DNA of 64,000 nucleotides from Saccharopolyspora thermophila (GTDB lineage Bacteria > Actinomycetota > Actinomycetes > Mycobacteriales > Pseudonocardiaceae). Positions 62,185 to 64,000 of this stretch are shown here, one piece after another (the stretch's first letter is position 1; the number at the start of each line of letters is the position of its first letter). Location: NCBI RefSeq assembly GCF_014646075.1, contig NZ_BMMT01000001.1:124001-188000 (forward strand), read 5' to 3'. The translations under genes and the position numbers were made by a program. Under the pieces are notes generated by a model. The model did no database searches, had not been told where the DNA came from, and saw only the letters and a list, made by a program, of their open reading frames with translations.

Positions 62185-63240
62185 TCAACCCCCGATCGCG
62201 CTCATCGGCCGGGACGGCTGGGCGAACTCACCGGAGTCCATCCCGTGCCCCGCCGCCTTCGCCCACATCGTCCGCTGCCAGAGCTCGATCAGCTCGGCGT
62301 CGCTGGCCCCGTCGCGCATCGGGCCACGCAGGTCGGTCTCCGTCGTGGAGAACAGGCAGGAGCGCAGCTGGCCGTCGGCGGTGAGCCGGGTGCGGTCGCA
62401 GGCCGCGCAGAACGGCCGGGTGACCGAGGCGATCACGCCGACCGTGGCCGGACCGCCGTCGACCAGCCAGCGCTCCGCGGGCGCGGACCCGCGTTCGGCC
62501 ACGTCCGGGGTCAGGGTGAACTCGCGGCTGAGCCGCTCCAGGATCTCGGCGGCGGTGATCATCTGCGTGCGGTCCCAGCCGTGCTGCGGGTCCAGCGGCA
62601 TCTGCTCGATGAACCGCAGCTGGTAGTCGTGCTCGATGCAGTACCGCAGCAGATCGCACGCCTCGTGGTCGTTGATGCCGCGCATCAGCACCGCGTTGAC
62701 CTTCACCGGCTCCAGCCGCATCCGCTTCGCTGCGGCCAGTCCGGCGAGCACGTCGTCGAGCCGGTCGCGCCGGCTCAACTTCCGGAACACCTCGGGGTCG
62801 AGGGTGTCCAGCGAGACGTTCACGCGGTCGAGCCCCGCCTGCACCAGCGGTTCGGCGTAGTCGCCGAGGTTGATCCCGTTGGTGGTCAGCGAGGTCTTCG
62901 GGCGGCTGGGCAGGGCGGCGGTGGCGCCGATGATGTCCACCAGGTCCTTGCGCAGCAGCGGTTCGCCGCCGGTGAAGCGCACCGAGGTGACCCCGAGGTC
63001 CTCGACGGCAATGCGGATCAGTCGGTTCATCTCGTCGGTGGTCAGCAACTCCGCGCGCTTTAACCACGGCAGGCCCTCCGCGGGCATGCAGTAGGTGCAG
63101 CGCAGGTTGCACTTGTCGATGAGGGAAACGCGCAGATCCGTGGCCACCCGACCGAAGCGGTCCACCAGGTACGGGGTGTCCGGTCGCGCGGACTCGTCGA
63201 TCGTGCGGCGCACGAGCGGGATTCCCAGGTCCACCGTCAC
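62185..63240 (-). CDS. moaA: GTP 3',8-cyclase MoaA (radical SAM)
   Basis: 351 aa. The radical-SAM cluster motif CNLRCTYC (Cys44, Cys48, Cys51) and the second cluster region PFCAACDRTRLTADGQLRSC are intact, with RFTGGEPLLRKDL, LTTNGINL and VNVSLDTLDPEVF. It is 351 aa and reaches SAIGG at its end, the GG motif needed for catalysis. MoaA starts Moco synthesis from GTP. GTG 63240; no strong Shine-Dalgarno is seen. First gene of moaA-moaD. Confidence 0.96.
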   Translation of the reverse strand: MTVDLGIPLVRRTIDESARPDTPYLVDRFGRVATDLRVSLIDKCNLRCTYCMPAEGLPWLKRAELLTTDEMNRLIRIAVEDLGVTSVRFTGGEPLLRKDLVDIIGATAALPSRPKTSLTTNGINLGDYAEPLVQAGLDRVNVSLDTLDPEVFRKLSRRDRLDDVLAGLAAAKRMRLEPVKVNAVLMRGINDHEACDLLRYCIEHDYQLRFIEQMPLDPQHGWDRTQMITAAEILERLSREFTLTPDVAERGSAPAERWLVDGGPATVGVIASVTRPFCAACDRTRLTADGQLRSCLFSTTETDLRGPMRDGASDAELIELWQRTMWAKAAGHGMDSGEFAQPSRPMSAIGG

Positions 63241-63554
63241 CCCACGACCCTAACCCGTTAGGGCGCCTCATTTCGATCGCGCGACGGCTTTTTGTGCCGT
63301 TTCACTGAGCGGTTGCGCCGCTGGGAGACCTGCGCGAACCAGTGCCGAAGAGCTTCTGCGGACCAAGCACGGAAATGCTACCGCATATGCGGATCAAGAA
63401 GGGAACATGATCCGCAAAATCGGATCGAACGGGTTTCCGCCCGAGGTGCGTGCGGGTGTCCACATGTTGGGCAGGGGTCGACGCCGGGTGGGGTGCACGG
63501 CACGAATCCCGATCCGCGGTCGCCAACCCCTGGTTCTGCCCGCAGGTGCGGACG

Positions 63555-63568
63555 TATTCTGCTCAGCT
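63555..63568 (+). promoter_or_regulatory. -10 box for the molbindin regulator
   Basis: TATTCT (63555-63560) is 8 nt before GTG 63569 and no Shine-Dalgarno is present, so a nearly leaderless transcript is likely. Confidence 0.45.
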
Positions 63569-63970
63569 GTGCCGCACTACCGGATCGCAGAGGTCGCCGG
63601 CCTGCTCGGGGTCAGCGACGACACGGTGCGCCGCTGGATCGACCACGGGCAGCTGCCCGCGGACCGGGACTCCGCCGGCCGCCGCATCGTCGACGGCGCC
63701 GCGCTCGCCGAGTTCGCCCGCGCCCAGGCGCGCTCCACGCCCGACCCGTCCGGCGTCGGCCGCTCGGCCCGCAACCGGCTGGTCGGCCTGGTCACCGACG
63801 TCGTGTCGGACCGGGTCATGTCGCAGGTGGAGATGCAGTGCGGGCCGCACCGGATCGTCTCGCTGATGAGCACCGAGGCGGTGCGGGAGCTCGGGCTCGT
63901 GCCGGGGGCGCTCGCGGTCGCCGTGGTCAAGTCGACCAACGTCGTGGTGGAAACGCCGGGAGAGAAGTGA
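63569..63970 (+). CDS. HTH-TOBE (molbindin) molybdate-responsive regulator
   Basis: 133 aa. The N-terminal MerR/excisionase-like HTH (residues 3-50) reads HYRIAEVAGLLGVSDDTVRR then WIDHGQLPADRDSAGRRIV. The C-terminal TOBE/Mop domain (about 65-130) reads RNRLVGLVTDVVSDRVMSQV, RIVSLMSTEAVRELGLVPGA and AVAVVKSTNVVVETP, the fold that binds molybdate or tungstate. It probably regulates the following genes by Mo supply. GTG 63569 lies at the conserved HTH start. Its stop overlaps the next ATG (TGATG). Confidence 0.88.
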   Translation: MPHYRIAEVAGLLGVSDDTVRRWIDHGQLPADRDSAGRRIVDGAALAEFARAQARSTPDPSGVGRSARNRLVGLVTDVVSDRVMSQVEMQCGPHRIVSLMSTEAVRELGLVPGALAVAVVKSTNVVVETPGEK

Positions 63971-64000
63971 TGTCCAAGCTCAGGATGATCGTGTGCGCGG
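63970..64000 (+). CDS. 5' end of a gene, probably modA (molybdate-binding protein)
   Basis: Only MSKLRMIVCA is visible before the window ends. ATG 63970 overlaps the regulator stop. A basic start followed by hydrophobic residues fits a signal peptide. The modA suggestion rests on gene context only. Confidence 0.4.
   Translation, partial: MSKLRMIVCA

Overview
The window is high-GC (about 70% by eye) actinobacterial chromosome. Third codon positions are strongly G/C, GTG starts are common, and several genes look leaderless. Gene content and order suggest the order Pseudonocardiales (relatives of Saccharopolyspora or Amycolatopsis). From memory, the order thiE-thiO-thiS-thiG / thiD-thiC / def / DUF3263-LytR_C / pssA-psd / moeA / groEL, and the later block XPB helicase / helicase-associated gene / moaC / mog-moaE / rpf / moaD / moaA, each resemble mycobacterial neighbourhoods. 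I could not check this against any database, and the species is unknown.

Layout. 0-2.3 kb: a SIS-domain sugar-phosphate gene divergent from a DasR-like GntR/UTRA repressor, with two DasR-type operators between them. 2.4-4.6 kb: a proline-rich membrane protein and a secreted streptogrisin-type protease. 4.7-12.6 kb: thiamine synthesis (thiE, thiOSG, thiD, thiC) with two TPP riboswitches and an embedded FUSC membrane protein. 12.7-16.4 kb: peptide deformylase, DUF3263 and LytR_C proteins, a decayed AAA-ATPase fragment, and pssA-psd. 16.9-25.6 kb: a pseudo-M48 protein, moeA, AIM24, cold-shock protein, Ser/Thr kinase, groEL under two CIRCE operators, and cutC. 25.8-27.8 kb: a GH84 lipoprotein hexosaminidase. 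27.8-38.9 kb: a molybdenum hydroxylase (form II CO-dehydrogenase-like) cluster with its maturation genes (MoxR, VWA, XdhC, CoxG), flanked by two paralogous Suppressor-of-fused genes, plus menC.

39-57 kb: an XPB-type helicase, two paralogous Cys-rich membrane proteins, a benzoylformate-decarboxylase-like ThDP enzyme convergent with a NitT/TauT-type ABC operon (two near-duplicate binding proteins, two permeases, one ATPase), a complete conservon cvnABCD, and a second helicase-associated gene. 57-64 kb: NAD malic enzyme, moaC, a mog-moaE fusion, an rpf gene with a CRP-type site and a c-di-AMP riboswitch in its leader, moaD, moaA, a HTH-molbindin regulator, and the first codons of what is probably modA.

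How the genes work together. Molybdenum is the strongest theme: cofactor synthesis (moaA, moaC, moaD, mog-moaE, moeA), Mo sensing and probable uptake (63.6 kb to the edge), and a Mo enzyme with an XdhC-type maturation factor. A second theme is cell-wall or GlcNAc turnover (DasR-like regulator, SIS enzyme, GH84 enzyme, Rpf). Ligand-sensing RNA control is dense, with two TPP elements and one c-di-AMP element. I saw no tRNA, rRNA, CRISPR array, transposase, integrase or prophage gene.
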